This document shows, in pieces, positions 33,082 to 46,444 of a stretch of DNA of 64,000 nt. This stretch comes from Schistocephalus solidus (Eukaryota > Platyhelminthes > Cestoda > Diphyllobothriidea > Diphyllobothriidae), in contig WEDG01003391.1 of NCBI GenBank assembly GCA_017591395.1, forward strand, positions 1 to 64,000. Reading direction: 5' to 3'. The notes under the pieces were generated by a model, which worked only from the letters and a program-made list of their open reading frames with translations, was not told the DNA's origin and searched no databases. Numbering within the stretch: position 1 is the first letter of the stretch; each line of letters starts with the position of its first letter. Position numbers and translations under genes: made by a program.

Positions 33082-36000
33082 GTAGGACGTGTAGAATAAT
33101 CTAGACTCCCGACTACCTGATCAGATACACCCTTCTTCTAGGTGTCATTATTATTTACCTCGAATCAAAGACTGCTGCACGAGATGAAATTCCGTTCCAG
33201 TCAACCTCGCCAATAGAAATTTGTTCCTGTTTGGTAAAAGTTCTGCGGTCGTTTTCAAGTGCAAATCAACAGTCGGATGAAGATGGGATCAATAATGTCC
33301 GGTTGATTTGTTTTACAAACATTGCTTTTGTTCCAGGACCAATTAAATGACAAAAAGATGTGCGCTGAAGAAAAAGAGGAACCCAGGCCTCATGAACAGA
33401 GTGTTGAAACATGGGAGAATTCTGCGCTAGACAAAGAAACGCAAACTGCGCCGGAAACCATGGAGCGAATTATGGAAGTTCGGGACTTTATCGAATTCTT
33501 TCCGGTATTGCCAAATTAATTATAACCCTTCCTCTTCCTCTGTCCAAGACATTCTTGAAAAAGTGGTGCACTTTGTTTGAATCCCGAAATTTGCCTTCGG
33601 AGATGGGCAGAGAGTACGTCCTTTGCACGACAGGCCTCACTGAAATGGGTAAATTGCCATTTGTAAAACTGCGACGGGCACTGGACTGCGATATTAAACG
33701 ACTTCAGCAGAGCCTAGCCCACTTTACGGAGGAAAACGCTCGTACCGAAAGTCGGTTCCAGGCAACCCTACAGGAATTGGAAAAGACCCAGTCCACGCTG
33801 GCGTCTTCGAAGGTTTGTTAACCATAGCGTCCTTTTTTATCTGCAAGTACACCCATAACACTTGTCTCTCTGCGTGTGTTTTTTATCTTAAATTTGCGTC
33901 TTTATTAAAATGAAGCTGCATGGAAAGCATAAGAGTAGTAAAGATTGGTGTAAGGCCAATCTGACCTCATAAGAAATTATTCAACAATATACAGGAGATT
34001 GTTGTAGGAGTCTCGATTTGCAATCACATTGAAGGCTGAAAAGTAATCAATCGCAAAATTTTGGAGGTGATGGGAATGGGAAGATACGCTATCAGCCTAC
34101 TACGTACCATTATCAGTTGGTCAGATGACAAGCCAAATAATTTAACGACCGAGGCTGATTTTCCTGCGAAGAAGCCGGATTAGTGCATGCCAATTCTAGT
34201 ACCAATTACTTCAATCTTTCCCATGTCAAAAATTGTTTAAATGGGGCCACTGTTCAAAACTGTGATTAGATACCGTTTCTTACCTTCTGGCCTAGACTCA
34301 TATGTCGAGGTTGAGTGAGGCATTTAGGAGGAGGGGGCATTTGTCACCATGGCCCCAGTGTGGTAGCCAACCCTAACTCTACCTTATCTGGGATCTCAAA
34401 CTCGACAATCGCATGGTCCATACGATGACAAGCTCGGCATCCAAATAGGTATCATTATGAATGCATGGTCAATGTGAGAATGGCTCCAGGGATTCTCTAT
34501 CTTTCCTGGCTATGTAGGCACAATCAGTGCGGGTGGTCTTTCATGTAAGTTCGTGACCGGTGTTACAGATTTAATATCGAGGCCACGCAAAATACGGTGG
34601 CCACAAAGAAGAGGGTTTCCATGCTGAAGTCTAGACCCCTTTCGTCGGCACTCTGGCGCTCTAGATCAACGAAGGGAATGAATCAGAATCGAAAGTTCCG
34701 ATTGCATCTTATGACTGAGGTTCGGCCATTCCTATGTGAACATAAGTTTTTCCCATGAGCAGCGTCTTAGTGCAGAGAATGAAGTGGAGATATTGTTAAG
34801 TTTATTCTGTCATGGCTCCCGATCTGCAATCAACCACAAAAAGGTAACACCCCCCCCCCCCCCTTCTAATTTAATGCCAAGATTTCGTCTGGACAAAGTA
34901 GGCAGTCACACAACAGCTTGCGAGTGAATACAACCCACGATAACCATACCGTTGATTCATAATTCTCTGTAAACAGTGCACCAAGTACCATAAACAGGTA
35001 CCAAATTGTTGGCAGTTTAGATTGAGTGAGCCATTTCTGCTCATCCGTGAGGGATTGTGAGGTTTTATTTTTGGTTTCCCCATATTTTGATCGTAAGCAT
35101 ATGACGGAGTACCGCCAAAGACAAGAGAGATCCAAATGGCCATTTCTGGCTTATTAGCCGTCGTCAGCCAGGCATACCCAATCCTATATGTGGACCACCT
35201 GGGATTCGAACTCAGAATAATTGGTCATTTATTCAAGTGATCTACCAATGAGCCATGGGCTTGTTGTCCTGTCGGTTGCGATCGGCAATGTTATGATGAA
35301 GTGGCGCCCACCAAGCAATATGCAGGACATGTTTGCCCGTTGCCAATCGATTGAAAACAGTGCAAATCTTGAAATATTTTACTGATATTTCAACAAATAT
35401 CTGAAATTAATTTTAATCCAATACCAAGAATATCTTTACAGAAATTAAATGAAAGGATATTTCTCTTAATCAACGCAAAATAGTTTACTTACGCTATCAT
35501 CTGACAATTCTATTTAAATTTATTCATCGTATTTACAGTAATTTTTCACGTTCTCAGAATTTGCCGCTTTTTTCAAAAGTTAGTATTTCTCAGCAAAGTA
35601 ATATTAATTTTCCCATTTCCATTAGATTTTAAATTCACTTTATGTTCTTCATTAATATTTCAATGTTTTGATACTTTGAATATTAATCTTTCATAAATTT
35701 AGGCATTTCGCATGTGTTATGTTCTCTGTGACCAATCAGGAAGCTTATCTGATGTTGCTTTCAATGATGAAACCGAAACATCAAACGGACACATATCTTG
35801 TTTCAGTAATTAACTTTAGCTCTTTTCACCTGCTTTCGAACTAAATTTTCCTTCGCATAGAGTTAAACCCTTTTAACACCAAATGGCCTTCTATAACTTG
35901 CAATTAAAAGAGATTTACTCTACCTGTTAGCTCGGTATTTCCAGGGTGTCCGTTATCATAGTTCGACATTTTTCCTCAAAATAATCTGGGTGAGCACCGT

Positions 36001-39000
36001 GCGCGGGTGGGTAGGGGGCAAAAACGGCTACTCCTACCTAGTTGATAACATTTCTGTATCATCAAGTCTGAACAAGTTCTCAAAGGCTGAATTATTCAAC
36101 CCTTCTTTCGCGAACTATAATATTGTTTTCGGTAATATTTTTGTCAAGTGCTTAGGACCAAATAAATGAAGTTACGCCCCGAAGGAAATGTAAGCATTTT
36201 CCTTCACGAAGAACATGGTATTTGTCCATGATACGGTCATGCTGTCTGTGCTAGGGTTCCCCTCCCCCGTGATCACATAACTATGAACGAACAAGGAGTG
36301 ATAATGGTGGTTTCCCTTTTATTTCACACCGTTGTTTATTAGATGGGGCCATATACCTGGTCTGCATCGAGGCGACAGAATCGTATTCATTTTTTGCGTT
36401 TCAATGGCTGAAATTTAAATATACGTAGCTGATGATGGTGATTGACTCTGAAACCACTTTTCCCTTGCCCGTTTTTTTACTTATTCACTGTATTGACCTG
36501 CCAAGTAGTTGGCAGACTGCGATCGGTATGAAACTGCATTTTAGCGGATAAGGTCATGTTAGTGCATAAAGTGCAGTTGTGACGTTATCAATGAAATAGG
36601 TCTAAATTACTTAAAATCCTCCAATCACTCGAAAAGTGGACGAAGTGCGTCAACTCAAAACCGAGTTAATAACAAACAATCGTGGGTTAACTTAAAACAC
36701 AAAATATATCATAGTGGTAATATAACGTTACTTAGACATAACCATTTCTGAAAATGGGGCAATGCCAGAAACAGGAAAATCTGTGTCAAACGATTAACCG
36801 TACTTGTTTTACTGAGCATGAAGCCTATGTGTGCTGGTAAATTAGCCTTTAAAACAACATAAGTAAAAAATCGTTTTTAAAAATTTAATTTTCATTCTTT
36901 TTGCACAGCTATCTTGGTATAAATTGTTTTAAGAAAATGCATTGCAAAGTTTTTGGTGACAGTGGTGTCCTCTAGATATCAGTGAATTCTTTAAGGTTTT
37001 CGGCTCTCTCAACCGACTTCTTGTAATCATGGACTTCTAAGTTGATTTTTTGAAACCTAACAAATAAGATACTTTTGGAAGCATCTATCAAACCAGCAAG
37101 TTTTTCAGTATTATTTTTTATCGAACGCTGGGTTGGATCATATGTGGTGACTAATCTCACGATGAAACCTCAAAGTCAACAAAAAGGAGCATCCAGAAAG
37201 GTCGTCTGTGATTGATGTATTTTATGTTAATTAAAATCTCTTTTAATAAGTTTTTTTCGGAACTAAACGTATTTTTTTACATGCGGTTGCACCTGAAATA
37301 CATGGACTAAAACTCGATCTCCAAGCGGGTGACAGTTGGTACAGTAAACATATCCACTTAACATTATTCTCATTTTATCGAAAAACATGCAATCATGCAT
37401 CAATATTGTTAGTTTCAGTTGGTAGCATTGTAAATTACCTAAGTATAATCTAAGGTTCATATTCGTTCAAATTTCCCGGCCTTTTTCTTAAAAACATTTC
37501 TTAGGCACTTATTTAACTCGAAAAATGATTCTTTTTCTGACGTAAATTGCACAGCGTTTTATGTGCATAAAAATGGTCAGCCTAATGTATGCCATTAAGT
37601 TTCAAGAGTAATGTTGCCTACTGTATTAACTGCCTAAAAGCTAGCAGGAATCCACTAAAGCAGTATAATTTCTAAACAGTATTCATTCATTCCATTTTTA
37701 CATACAAATAGGAATTTTTCAATGCTTTCTAAAAATTTTTGACCTTTTTATGTTTCAGGAAACCTTTCGAAAGACAGAAACTGCTCTCAAAAGAAGCATC
37801 AGCGATCTTAAACGGCAAATGGAGGAGATGGCCAAGCGTGTGTCTGCTGCTGAGCAAAACTGTTTTGATCTCAGTCAGAAACTCAGGAACTCTGAGGACC
37901 TTTGTAAGGTCGCTGAGGCCGAGCTGAACTCCGTCAAATGCTCACTGGGTAGGTAATTTAGGGCGCTGACCCCACCCCTGTCTCATGTTTTGCAGACCGC
38001 GTGGTTGCCTTCGTATTTAACCCTTCAAAGGAGCCCCCAACCAATGAAATTGAAAAAAAAGTTGTAAACGCCGTCTTGAACTACCAGTTAAATGAGGAGA
38101 AGACAAGGGAAGTGGAGGCATTGCAAAAAGAGAAGCTTGATACGGAACGACAGAGTGCTGTAAGATCTTCCTTATTTTTTTTTTTAAACTGAGACCCACC
38201 TAGGCATTCCTGGAAAAGCAGAATAAGTTGGCCACTCGAGTATGTGAGCTTCAGGCTAAAAAGGAGGAATTAGAGGCGCGAAACGAGGAGACGATAGAGG
38301 AGTATGAGCAGCTGGAGAAAAGTGTTCATCTGCTTGAAGACCGTGTGGCATCTTTGCTGGTGAGGTTTCCTGCTTACTTTAAGTGCAGGCATTCATCATT
38401 GCGCTTTCTCCTTGAATAATCTTATATGGTCAAATTTCATTCTGTTAGGGTACGGAGTAAACGTGCCTTGTACACTAGAAAGGTTCTTAATCTCATCTTT
38501 ACAGGGCTTTGATCCTCAGGCAAATGTTACCAATATTTCACACGTAGGGTTCCTGGAGTTCCTCACTTACCAATCATTTGTAGCCTATGCACACACGCTG
38601 ACTCTGCGAGCTGTCAAGGAATCGAAATTCTCCCAGCGTTGGTCATTTATCAGCATTCTGTTTGAGTTTTTGCTGGTATTTTTAAAAAACTTCATACCTT
38701 CATACTGGCGTGGCCAGAGTTACAATTCAGTTAATTTTGTTACTTCTTTGTTTGCGAGCCTGATCGAACTCCCTCCCATTTCATTACCTTTTGGCATCCT
38801 GCCAAGATCGATGAAAGTTCAGTATCCATGTATTGTTTAGTCGTTTATGTAGCGAAACGTCCAGGAAGTGTGTTGATCGACCATCTATTCTTTTGACCCG
38901 GCAGGGTCTGGACAGTTGTGCTTCAGTCACTGCCTGCTGAACCTATTACAGCCCAATTTGTGTATCTGTGATCTTTATGATCACTTCTTCAGAACGGCCC

Positions 39001-42000
39001 TATGAAGCTCAGGCTCTAATTAAATTCAGTCACATGTTATTACTGAAAATTCCCAGGACTGGATCCAAATGTGAGCCATAACAGCCCAAAATTTTGACTG
39101 TAAAATGGTTATTAAGGTGAACCGTAGGCTACGGGGTGCATCGCAATATATAGCATAGTTGTGGGACGGTCTACTCTAGTATTTTATATTCTTGAAAAGC
39201 TACCCTCTCCACTATATAAAGAGAAAAGATGTGACCTTATATTAACGTTTCAGTTGCTTAAACTTGATGCGAGAAAGGAAATCTTTTCGAAATGGTACTG
39301 AGGATGAATCCCAGAATAGACTGTAGTACACCAATCAGTGTTCCTTCTTTCTCTCGCGAGTCATTCTTTATGGAAATTCTTTATCTAAATGTAATTCCCC
39401 ACCGTGAGTTTGTTCAAAAGGAGTCTGGTTCCAACCTGCCAAAGGCCGGTCAGACATCCCTTAAACTCGCAGAACGTGGAACGCGAATAGGAAAGACATG
39501 CTACTAACTTAGTATCAGTAATTCATCTTGTTTACATAAACTTTTGAAATCTGTTGAAAATTTTGAGTGCAACTGCTGTTGAATGCATTGTTCGCTTGGA
39601 GCTCGCAAACTTCCCACCTTTTTAAGACTCCTGTTTCGCCATCTGCAAAATATGGGAAACTTAATTTCGTTTCATGTCGATCTGTACCGTTGAAATTGAG
39701 TTTACAAGGGCTTTGCTCACTTACTCCAAAGACGTGGAGTGATTAATGCTCACTGTGTATAATGACCGTGTCTGGAACAGGTACGTAGATAAAGAATAGG
39801 ATGACGTTCAGTGAAAACAATAATTTTCCAATACAATGCAAACTGTTTTGGTCGCTGATGATATTAAATGCATCTCGACACTGACAAGACCCATGGACCT
39901 ACCCAATGGGCTTAATTTCCTCTGTCAATGATGTTGCCGGTTGCTCTTACTTAAATTGACCGAAGTATGCACTAGTTCCTCACCCACCCCAAGTTCCGCC
40001 TGCTGCTACCTAAAATCCAGATTGTGTTGGGCATGGGAATAAGCACCCCTTGTGAAATCTCTTCACATAGAGTGTGAACTTGTTTGATTGAGGTAGGCAC
40101 ATGGGGTTACAAGTCAGAGTTGTCCCCGCAAATGCTTTCTTGTGACCAAACTGATGATTACCAGAAAACTGATTGAAGCCGAGGAAATCAGTGGAAGCGA
40201 TAAAATAAGGTGTACACCGAAGCTGCAAGCTTTAACATCTGTCACATTAAAGTTTTAATCGGAGTAATGGTAGGAAATAAAGGAAGGGTGAGTAGCTTCG
40301 TCGTTAGCAACGGTATTGGAGAAGAGTGCGCGGATAGTGACCCACGACCTGGCAGGTGACTGGCAGAAAAAATAAATAATGACTGCGAATATTATTGGCA
40401 ATATCTGTCTGATTTTCTCGTCTATCAGCAGAAAACTGACCAACGATTACCGACTTAGCAGATGCGCTCACAACGGTGGTCTAGGGTCCATTCGTTGGAT
40501 AAGGAAGGAAGCTAGGAACGAAAGCTAACGATATGGATGGCAATGTTCCCAAAAAAAGGTTTTCGCCGGCATTGTGGCCAACAGGTCCCGTGGTCTACCG
40601 CTTGAAGTCTTTGCCGGGTTAGCAGCCGTCAACACAGAGAAAGGACGAAGGATTTCTTCCAATGACATTATTTGTGACTTGAATGAAACCGGTTTAAGAC
40701 AAGGAAACCTATTGGAAACCCTGCATACGGCGTATATCAACGTAGCAGGGTTACACTTGGTCGACTGGACGCCAATCAGACTAAAAGGAAGAGGAGCTGT
40801 TAACGGAGGTGTGCCTCAGAGATTATTACTAATGTATATCAATCTACCTAAATCAAATAAGTAGATACTCGACAGGAATTAATGCTGTTGAGCTTTTTCC
40901 ATATTTGGTTTCCGTATCAAATCGCAGTAGCCAGTGGCCCAGGCGGAACAAGAATCAGAAAAAGTAAAAAGAAAGCGAGATTTTGGAAAAAAGCCCATGA
41001 TCAGCATCAACGCCACGTTAAAAAGGACTCCATTTTGGGTCGTGTGAGGAGCTTTAGAATCACAGGTTTCATTAAGACGTTATACAGAACACTACTGGGA
41101 AGGTCAGAAGCCTTTTTTCTACCAAAAGTGAAATGTTTCTACCTACCGCTGGTGCCTGCGTCTCGAATTAAAGCAACTCAAAAGGATTTCAAAGAAAAAA
41201 TCGAGCATGTCAGCTGTAACCCAGTCGATTAATGCTTTTCTTATGATATTTAATACTACCGATCGAAACCAACAGGACAACGGAGCAAGGATTCAATGGG
41301 AGAGCGTTGGACCTGATAGCGCTTTGTGAACAAATTATCTGAGTTTTCATCCGATATCCTACACACTTGGAGCGATGAAATTTCCTATTTGGGTAGAGTT
41401 TGAGTGAATTCTCTGCAGGTGAGTCAGAAGTAAAACTTCCAGTTTACTTTCGTAGACGTCTTTTATTATTGTCTTTCTGAAGACCACGTTTTTTCAAGCA
41501 GACATTTTGAACCGTTAGGGAAAAGTGCTTTGAACAGCGGCCAAAGTGATCACGACTGTGGACAGTAACAAATACATTAATGAAGACAGTGGAAACCCTA
41601 CCTGTTGTGAGTAAACGTCAATGTATGATGTTGCCAGGGCGAGCTTTGAGGCTTTTTTATCGGAAACTATTAAGGGATCAGCATTTTTAGCAAGAGCGTA
41701 AGGATTTACTTCACGGATTATCTTGCTACTCTCTTAATTATCTGCTATCACCGCTCAAGTTTGATTTTTTTTAAATTCCAGTTTCTTTCAAACGCTTGTA
41801 ATTATTCTGTTTTTAGCTTGAAAATAAAACCTTGCTTACTGAAAATGATGAACTACGAGCGGCGGTTTCACATCCAAATCAAGATCATAGCGGCTGCAAG
41901 GAAAAGCTTGCCGATCTGCAACGCAAACTGCAGCTTCTTGTTGAGTATCCTGATTTGAACGCATCACCTGAGAAACCGGAGAAACTTCGTTAGTCCTGCT

Positions 42001-45000
42001 GATTTGTCTTTATTCCGTGGGAAGTAGGTATACTATTGTCTGAGAGCCATTAAATAGTGCGTCCAGAGAGGAATAATCTGGGTGCAAATACGTGTTAGTC
42101 CACTTGCTCTTTTAGCAATTAACTAACGTTAGTAAACATAACTTACTCTACGCTTTCCAGTAAGTAATATTTTAACAATAAAGAAAAAGGACTGGTCAAG
42201 CACCGAAACCATTCGTTACTTTGTCTGAAACCTTGCAACTGTCCATCGCCGGAGATAACGTCAGCAACAAAAGAGGCAAAATTTAAAGGGGATACTTATC
42301 AATCTAAAATCACTGATACTGATGTCAAGATGACTGCGCTGGTCACATACGAACATCAATTTGATGCATTCCTTGACTAACTTCTCATCCAAAGCCAAGA
42401 TTTCAATCGAGCTTCGGTGTCTGTCTTTGTTCCCGTTTGGGCGAGGATCTTGATGGCTGCGAAGTTAAACTCGTGACCCACTTCGAAGGCGTGGGCAGCC
42501 ACTTGTGATTACTCATCAGACATTCGCATAGCCAGCTTAGGTTCCTGTGTGCGCGATCCACGTATGCACCCCGTCTGACCTGCATAGGACCTGTAAGCAC
42601 AGTTTAGTTGAGGGCTATGATAAACTAGGCATGACGGCTCCCTCGACGTTATCCAGTGTTTGATTTTGATGACCTTGCTGCGCATGGTAGCTTTGAGCTG
42701 ATGGGCAATTCCAATACCTGGTCACGCAGTAAACAGTTCGACCATCTCTGAAACATTATTGATGTTGGGCAGAGCATCCCACATCGTCGGTGGTGTTTCA
42801 GGTAGGGTCTCCCAGGGGTGAGCAAATAGTCCCAGTTTATTAGAAGAAGAAGAATAGGCAATCACTGGAAAATGGTGTTTATTGGCCTGACGTTTCGGAT
42901 TATCTCTCGAACCCATAATCAGAGACAGTTGCGGAAAAGGTACTTGGGACACAAGTTGCGCAGTATTTATAGGGTGTAGTTACCAGGAAACAACAGGCCT
43001 AAAATCGCTGAATGTCCTTGTGTTCCTCACTGGGGTTCGTAGTTGATGCGATGATTGCTTCTGGCTCCGTAACCGAGTCGTCAATTACCGGAATTTCATC
43101 ACCGTTGTCGATTCCATGCTTGACAAGTACTCGGCCATTTGACTCGCTGCCACCGGGCCTACTGGTCACCCACATTCTCCCCGCATGGCTAGTAATTTTG
43201 CTTAGAAAAAATTACAACACAGCATATGGAACCGCGGGATCATTGCGCTAATTGATCGACTGTGGGCCAGAGAACCATGACTCAAGCCGTTCACGGCTCA
43301 CGCGGTAGTTAGCCCTTGTGAGAATTTCGGCCTCGTCAAACTTGAAGGTGTGGTCGGGTCCCGTCGCATGAGCCGTGACTTGAGCGTTAGTGTCTTTCCT
43401 CCTCACTGCTGCCGCGTTCTCGACCATTCGCGTGCGGAGTATTCTCCCAGTTTCTCCGACGTAGTTGCTTTTTCCGCACCTGCACCAGATTCGGTAAACG
43501 ACTTCAGACGTTTCTTGCCGTGGAAGCGGGTCTTTTGGCCTTAGTATCTGGTGCCTGATAGTTGCGTCTGGTTGTTGTGCAACTCCAACTCCGAGTTGTG
43601 TGCGAAGGTGGCTGACGGCTTCCGAAACGTTCTTCACGTACGGTAGCACTCGCCAAAATTTGGCCCCGGTGTGGTTAGGCCTCTCGCCTTGGTTGCGCAT
43701 GGAACCTTCGACGAAGTTTCGCGGGTAGCCGTTTGCTCTTAACATCCGTCAAAGGTACTGCAATGGAGCAACCTTGTCTTCTGGCTTGCTTCAGTGGGTT
43801 GCAACGTGCTGGTATAGTGCCCGTACGCAACTGCGGTTGTGACTGATTGGGTGATTGCTGTTGAAGCTCAGTACTTGCGTTGTATTTGTCGCTTTTCTGA
43901 ATACTTTAGTTTTAAGGCCACCAAAATAATTGTGACAGACGAGGACATCAAGGAATGCTAGCCGTTCGTTTTCTTCTTCTTCCATCGTGAATTGGATGTC
44001 CTGGAAAACGCCCTCGATGTGTTCTTTGAATGCCCGCATCTGCTCCCGTTCGATGATGATGAAGGTGTCGTCCACATACCGAGCCCAGAATTTCGGTCTG
44101 TGGTGTTGAAAGACCAGGGATTCCAACCGTCGCAGTACTGCTTCAGCTATGAGTCCCGAGATCGGTGAACCCATCGGTGTACATTCCACCTGCTCGTAGA
44201 TTCTTTCGTCCAACGCGAAGTATGTTTTGAAGCAGGGCTTGAGGAGTTGGATGATTTGTGCATGTTCGAGGCGATTCTTCGTTTCCTTGTATTTGCTTTG
44301 GAGGAGTAACTCGACAGTCTCGACTGCCAGCTCCTGGGGGTATAAGTAACAAGAGACGTGACATCGGAAGATACCATAGCGTTATATGGCAGGAGACTTA
44401 CCCCTTTAATTTTCTCCAAGAATTGGATTGAAGAGCTGACTGTGGTCTCTGAATTCACGGTAAGAAAGTTAAGGTGCTGAAAAAGCCACTTTGCCAACCC
44501 GCAAGTTGGAGTAACTTTGATACAAATAGCCATTTCTCATAAATTGGTGTCGGAGGTGCCGGGCCAGATGGCTGTAGTCAGGGCGGGCCCGTTTGAAGAG
44601 TGTTATCACACAACCTCGAATGTGAGCCACCGGATGGTCGCATTTACTATACAGAAGTTGTGTGGTGTTCGTTTTCTTCCTGTTGGGCCGTTGCCTTACA
44701 AGAACACCAAGAGAGGTCAAATGCTTATCCTTCTCTCCACATGGTGAGCATTGCGAAGGGGGTAGAGGTTTCAACTAAAAGCGACTTCTTTCTTGCAGTG
44801 CTCACCGCGTAAACTATGCGTGGTGCGCATTGAAGGTAACCGACACTGACCTGTATTCGTAAATTGTTGAGAGGCTGCCGAAAAATATGGGATATTTGAA
44901 TAGTTATAGCTGGCCAATTTGCCGTTGACAACGGAGGCTCCAAACTGGAACATCAAGATGCGACGTAGTCCCTCCAGCAACCTAGTGGTTTGAAAATTCC

Positions 45001-46380
45001 AATCACACTTGGGTTTTTAATAGACTTAAAGGTCAAAAACTCCCCTTGCATTGGAATACGATGCGAATAGGCTCAAAGTAGGATGCAAATTGTGGCGTGC
45101 CGCCGTCTTAGTCCCATTTGTAAGTAAATCACAGGGGTTTTCCAATACACCGATGTGTCTACATTGCAATCGAGTACAAATTAGATGCTACCCCAGAAAA
45201 TTTTACCAAAATTTGTAATAAGAATGGCATCTGCCGGGCCATCAAATACTTGACGGTCGTTAGTTGATCTCAACTAGACCACCTAATGCACAGAATTGAT
45301 CACTTCTTTTCTATGTCTATGTAGAGCAAATTTTTGTCCCAAGAACGATTAATAGCAGACCTGTTTCGTTTAAATAAATTTCGAGGATGTAGGGTTCCCT
45401 GAACCGTAGCATCGGAAAGTATGGTGTGTTTCACTATTTAAAAGAATCAACTAAAGAACAGAAATTGTCTTATGCAGGCTACAGAACGTATGGAAACGCA
45501 AACATCATCGAGTGAGTTGAACCGTTAAGCCACTGATTTTGCGACAGCTGATCTGTGTTGGGTTTACGCGTCAGCTCTCAACTGCATGAATTACCAAGGA
45601 TTGCTTATTACTGGCTTGAGAAGCCCACTTGGTCTTATCTGGGTTACGTTCACTGTAGATTTACGAGGACAGTCTTAAGGACGCATTAGATGGAGAATTA
45701 CGCAAATGGAAAGGTTTTGCAGACCTCAATAGTTTGGCTGTGGTAGTCAAAAATGTTGGTAAGGACTCTAGCTTGAACTGAATTGCACAATGAAACGAAC
45801 ATGCTCCACTCTCTACCAAGCTGAATAAATGACCCCTCCCCGCCAGTTAATATTCCTTATGGTAATGTCCAAGATGGTGGGCTCACAATATGAACCTACA
45901 GTACCGGACTTAACCCTTAGCAATAAAAGAGTCAGGATTCAGGCGCTGGATTATCCAAATATGTGATTGGGGCGTGCTGACCTGGCGACAGTTACTATGA
46001 CGGAATTAGCTATTTCAAACTCAGTCCGGTATATTTTGGCATTGGTAGGTATTGACTTGAATAGACCACAAGGCATATGATACAGATATATATCATCTTC
46101 GCTTCTATAAGAATATATATATTGCATAGAGGAGTCACGACAGAGAATATGGATAGATTGATACAGTCTGTTTCGGGCTTATTGTGCCTTCATTCACCCA
46201 ATCATAAACCTGACTACCAGCTGGGACTGGAAAAACAAACATGTGCTCGAGTATGGCGCAGACAGTCCACAAACTGCGTCTAGCAGATGGGTCATAAGCG
46301 CTTCTTGGAACCGAAGTTCATAAGTGCCTCACTACCTGTCATTCTCTGTCGCTGCAGATCGGGTATTTATTCAAACAGGA

Positions 46381-46444
<64 letters not shown>

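Larger units (their letters stand above)
33813..37758 (+). other. CCDC157 large intron (3.9 kb)
   Basis: Bounded by donor GTTTGT and acceptor TTTCAG. It contains a 14-base C run (34850-34863) and a degenerate hammerhead SINE (35130-35290). The rest is AT-rich sequence in which I see no gene. Confidence 0.7.
42836..44530 (-). mobile_element. Penelope-like element (PLE a), 5'-truncated
   Basis: Minus strand. Pieces in order: RT start region (about 44530-44350, with TSLVTYTP), RT core (44213-43791), GIY-YIG endonuclease (43745-43248), a 3' region (43247-42960) and a terminal-repeat-like part with a hammerhead-like motif (42883-42930). Inserted antisense in a CCDC157 intron. One frameshift near 44330 and breaks near 43790 disrupt the reading frame, but the core motifs are well preserved, so it is younger than PLE d. 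Confidence 0.8.

Noticed and set aside
35735..35805. CTGATG...CCGAAACATC resembling a PLE hammerhead
   Set aside because: Core position A9 is changed, stem I does not pair beyond one base, and no PLE coding sequence lies near it.
36431..36460. CTGATGA followed by GAAA on the plus strand
   Set aside because: The sequence between them does not form a stem II.
38412..38840. 142-codon frame after CCDC157 exon 7
   Set aside because: Hydrophobic and unlike any CCDC157 region I know. A donor GTGAGG ends exon 7 before it, so it is probably intronic.
40574..41232. Two plus-strand frames of 96 and 116 codons as possible CCDC157 exons
   Set aside because: They do not look like coiled coil, lack fitting splice sites, and exon 7 joins exon 8 in phase without them.
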